From: Apis mellifera
Taxonomy: Eukaryota; Arthropoda; Insecta; Hymenoptera; Apidae
Direction: 5' to 3'
Length of the DNA stretch: 64,000 nt
Assembly: GCF_003254395.2 (NCBI RefSeq)
Contig: NC_037638.1
Span: forward strand, 24,567,352 to 24,631,351
Positions 61,830-64,000 of this stretch are shown here, one piece after another; the first letter of the stretch is position 1; every line of letters starts with the position of its first letter. Below the pieces are notes generated by a model that searched no databases, had not been told where the DNA came from, and was given only the letters and a program-made list of their open reading frames with translations. The translations under genes were made by a program, and so were the position numbers.

Positions 61830-62848
61830 TTAAATGTTCTAATAAATAATAAAAATATAATATAATAAATTACCGAATAATAATAAAATTCCCGCTAAAG
61901 TAGCAGTCCATTGTTTTAGGCCTAATTCCAAAATTAAATGATAAGCTGTGGGAATTAATAGACTACCGCATAATGCCGGTACTAATCGTAATGCGAATAG
62001 AGGCACAATATCCGAATAAGGACTGCCTATTCTATCAAATTTAAATTGACCATCGAAACCAGCAACATACGCCGCTGCAGAAATAAGTTGCTTTCCTAAA
62101 GGAGGATGTGAATCAAAAAAGAATGTTTTTTTCATATAAAGCCCTACGTATTTTCCATAATGTAATTCATCAAACCTGTTTCAAATAATATCTATAATTA
62201 ATATTATTTTAATTAAAAAATGTACATAAATTAGAAAATTTTCGAAATCATATATATGAAATATTATAAATAATTAATTTATATATATTATATAATATAT
62301 TATATAAAAAATAAATTTCATTTTACATAAAATAACTTACACTATACTTCGTGGTTCTTCTAAACGGTAAAATCGAGTAACAATTCCAGTTACCAATAAA
62401 ATAACTGAAATTAAATCAATCTCTAAACTAATTTTAATTCGAGTTTTTAGTGCTGTATTTACCGGTATTTCTACTATTTTAAATTTTTCTATTGTATTTG
62501 AAACAATTTCATCTTTCTATTTAAAAAAAATTTAATTATATTAGATATTATTAAATATATAAAATGTGTAAATATATATATATGTGTTAAAAAAATTTAT
62601 ATATGAATATTCAATATAAAAAATAAGTTTGAATTCATAGTTTAAAATATTGAATAAAAAGCAAAAAAAAAAATTTAAAAAAAGATTTAAAATAAAGTTA
62701 AAAATTATATACAAAGTATATAATTATTTACCTCATCTCGTTGAACATTTTCATTACAATTAGTAGAAATATGTTCATACTCAAACTTGGCGCTTTGTAC
62801 TTGCGATTGCTTGTTATCTAATATCCTTCGTCTTCGACGAACTATCAT
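59251..62848 (-). CDS. rt: Protein O-mannosyltransferase 1 (POMT1, rotated abdomen), 7 exons, 781 aa
   Basis: POMT1 works in the ER membrane with POMT2 to transfer mannose from dolichyl-phosphate mannose to Ser/Thr of dystroglycan and other proteins. Exons in coding order: 62848-62732, 62516-62341, 62175-61874, 61709-61535, 61465-60379, 60168-59867, 59437-59251; 2346 nt, phases consistent. Family marks: RFYRLEEPRSIVFDELHYG, with the catalytic-loop Asp-Glu pair at about 100-101; FFFDSHPPLGKQL; NALLTQSRFILMESIL; then the MIR region, including SAFQASLDGGLASITKGQPL, GRGSSHQQQVTCYSFKDVNN and HDVAAPMTPQSQEVSCYIDY; membrane segments such as YLLHFLPFIFVEKTLFLHHY; and a C-terminus ending LRWKDTWDFIIHKT. 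The pattern fits POMT1 rather than POMT2 (for example RIG..YS..VP and IHVNTDYALKFSG). A preceding out-of-frame ATG at 62853 is followed at once by a stop, so 62848 is chosen. Confidence 0.96.
59803..59843. repeat. (AAT)n microsatellite in the last rt intron
   Basis: About 13 uninterrupted AAT units lie on the plus strand, within the intron between rt exons 6 and 7 (59438-59866), 24 bp from the donor. Confidence 0.95.
61772..61824. repeat. (TA)n microsatellite in rt intron 3
   Basis: About 26 TA units lie in the short intron 61710-61873. This causes a spurious Ile-Tyr repeat if read through in frame with the next exon. Confidence 0.95.
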
Positions 62849-63462
62849 TGCATAAATTTATTGTTTGAAATGTCGTTATAATCCGTATGTGATATTTTTA
62901 TTTTCTTAATTGCTATTATTTTGAAAAGTCAAAAGAGACGTTACCAAGCCACTACTTTGATCTAATGTCGACCCACATCATCAAAGAATAGATTTAACAT
63001 AACGTTATCTTGTTTTGAAAATTTAAATTTCTGAAAAAGTATATCTCAAATTCTTACCGCTATATAAAATATTGAAAATATTAAATATTCCAATAAAATA
63101 TTGGAAAATTTTATTGAAAAACATGTGATGTTAAATTAATAAGAACGGTCACAGGTTATATTTATATGATTGTGTATGTAATATAACGGTACTATCTCTG
63201 AAAATTCCTGTGAGAATTCTTTCTGCGCATCGCGTGGTAATTTTATACATTGCTTTATTTATAAAATAAAGAAATTTTTTTGAAATATGAAAAAATTTTA
63301 TTATTTAAAAATTTTTTGAAATAATATAATATCAATAACAATATATTGTGTAATATTGAATAAAGATATACTTTATAGATTTAATTTTCTTTATTTTCAA
63401 AATATTTTATTCTATTTAATTATAATTATTAAATATATATTTATTTTATTGTAGATTAAGAC
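62849..63462. promoter_or_regulatory. Short divergent promoter between rt (-) and Wrnip1 (+)
   Basis: Only 614 bp separate the two start codons. On the plus strand a candidate noncoding exon ends at CGCGTG|GTAATT (63236/63237), and an acceptor TTTTATTGTAG ends at 63454, eight bases before the Wrnip1 ATG. So both genes probably start within about 62.86-63.24 kb. The region has the only moderately CpG-containing patches nearby (63225-63236). No TATA box was identified. Confidence 0.5.
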
Positions 63463-63984
63463 ATGGATAATGATAAAATTTCTTGTCCTATCTGTTCTGA
63501 AGAATTTTCTTCTACAATAATAGAAAATCATGTTAGTAAATGTTTATTTTTAAATGAATCAACAAGCAAAGAATCTTTTAAAGATGAAAGTCCTGCAAGG
63601 AAATATGTAAAATTAAATAATACAAAAGCAAAAAAGAGTGATTTGGGATTAGTAAAAAAGAAAACTACTTTAATAGAATCATCAATAAATATAGATTCTC
63701 AGATACCAAAAACTTCATTTAACACTAATGTAATTTTTTTCTTTGAATAAAAATGTAAGAATGCATAATAGATAATTAATAATAGTAATTTTTAGACAGA
63801 TAAAGAAATTAAAAAATTATTTGGAAATGATTATATACCTCTTGCGGAACGTATGAGACCTACAACACTTTTAGGATATGTTGGACAGTTACATATTCTT
63901 GGACCATCAACTATTCTTTATCAATTATTAAATAAATTTGAAATACCAAATATAATTTTGTGGGGTCCACCTGGTTGTGGAAAG
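63463..63984 (+). CDS. Wrnip1: WRNIP1 (Werner helicase-interacting protein 1) homologue, first two exons (3'-partial)
   Basis: WRNIP1 (yeast Mgs1) is an AAA+ ATPase that binds ubiquitin and acts at stalled replication forks. Exon 63463-63729 starts MDNDKISCPICSEEF and holds a UBZ4-type zinc finger with Cys8, Cys11, His23 and Cys27, then a Lys/Ser-rich linker. Exon 63796-63984 holds the start of the AAA+ module: PLAERMRPTTLLGYVGQ, then NIILWGPPGCGK (Walker A), ending at a donor GTATTG (63985). Both joins are phase 0. The remainder of the ATPase lies past the right edge of the window. The assignment rests on the UBZ4-then-AAA+ order and the conserved box before Walker A, which together are specific to this family. 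Confidence 0.94.
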
Positions 63985-64000
63985 GTATTGTAAAATAATT

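Noticed and set aside
59251..62848. Naming this gene as POMT2 (twisted)
   Set aside because: The MIR region and C-terminus match the POMT1 pattern (RIG..YS..VP, HVNTDYALKFSG, LRWKDTWD) better than POMT2.
1..64000. Nuclear tRNA, rRNA, snRNA or microRNA genes
   Set aside because: None recognised by eye on either strand; the only tRNA-like sequence is the mitochondrial trnS fragment. A covariance-model search would be decisive.

Overview
This is insect nuclear DNA, most probably from a honey bee (Apis). Genes are split by many GT-AG introns, background DNA is very AT-rich, and a fragment of Apis-like mitochondrial cytochrome b plus tRNA-Ser(UCN) is inserted near the left edge. I rebuilt six protein-coding genes by joining splice sites whose reading phases agree across every junction. 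No operons, CRISPR arrays, phage genes or intact transposon genes were seen.

Layout. The window opens in an intron of Lasp (+), which holds the mitochondrial insert (about 309-1016). The last four coding exons of Lasp follow (1997-4615), then a long 3' UTR. From about 6.8 to 16.4 kb there are no recognisable complete genes, but there is a small MITE-like element (6970-7233), an inverted array of about 92-bp repeats (about 8.4-9.1 kb), a 120-130-bp minisatellite (12.67-13.4 kb) and two GC-rich islands (10.4-10.97 and 15.7-15.96 kb) that look like alternative first exons. Schip1 (+) occupies 16438-38720 in 11 coding exons (896 aa predicted). An internal alternative first exon at 32883-32975 would give a 367-aa short form. 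Two introns of this gene carry minisatellites. About 39-47 kb is noncoding and includes a very long trinucleotide array (44.8-45.4 kb). Rok (Rho kinase) lies on the minus strand at 47218-54393, complete in 11 coding exons (1371 aa). Divergent from it is a BTB-BACK-PHR protein gene (+, 56410-58248, 534 aa). Convergent with that is rt/Pomt1, protein O-mannosyltransferase 1 (-, 59251-62848, 781 aa). Divergent from rt is the start of Wrnip1 (+, 63463 to beyond the edge).

Composition and function. The left half (Lasp, Schip1) has GC- and CpG-rich exons; the right half (Rok, BTBD-like, rt, Wrnip1) has AT-rich, CpG-poor exons. That contrast is expected in the honey bee, where constitutively expressed, germline-methylated genes lose CpG. 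Lasp, Schip1 and Rok all act at the actin-rich cell cortex, but nothing in the sequence shows co-regulation. The most noteworthy items are the Schip1 promoter/isoform architecture with its large low-complexity N-terminal extension, the inverted repeat array with repeated AAGATGGCG motifs, and the intronic mitochondrial insert.
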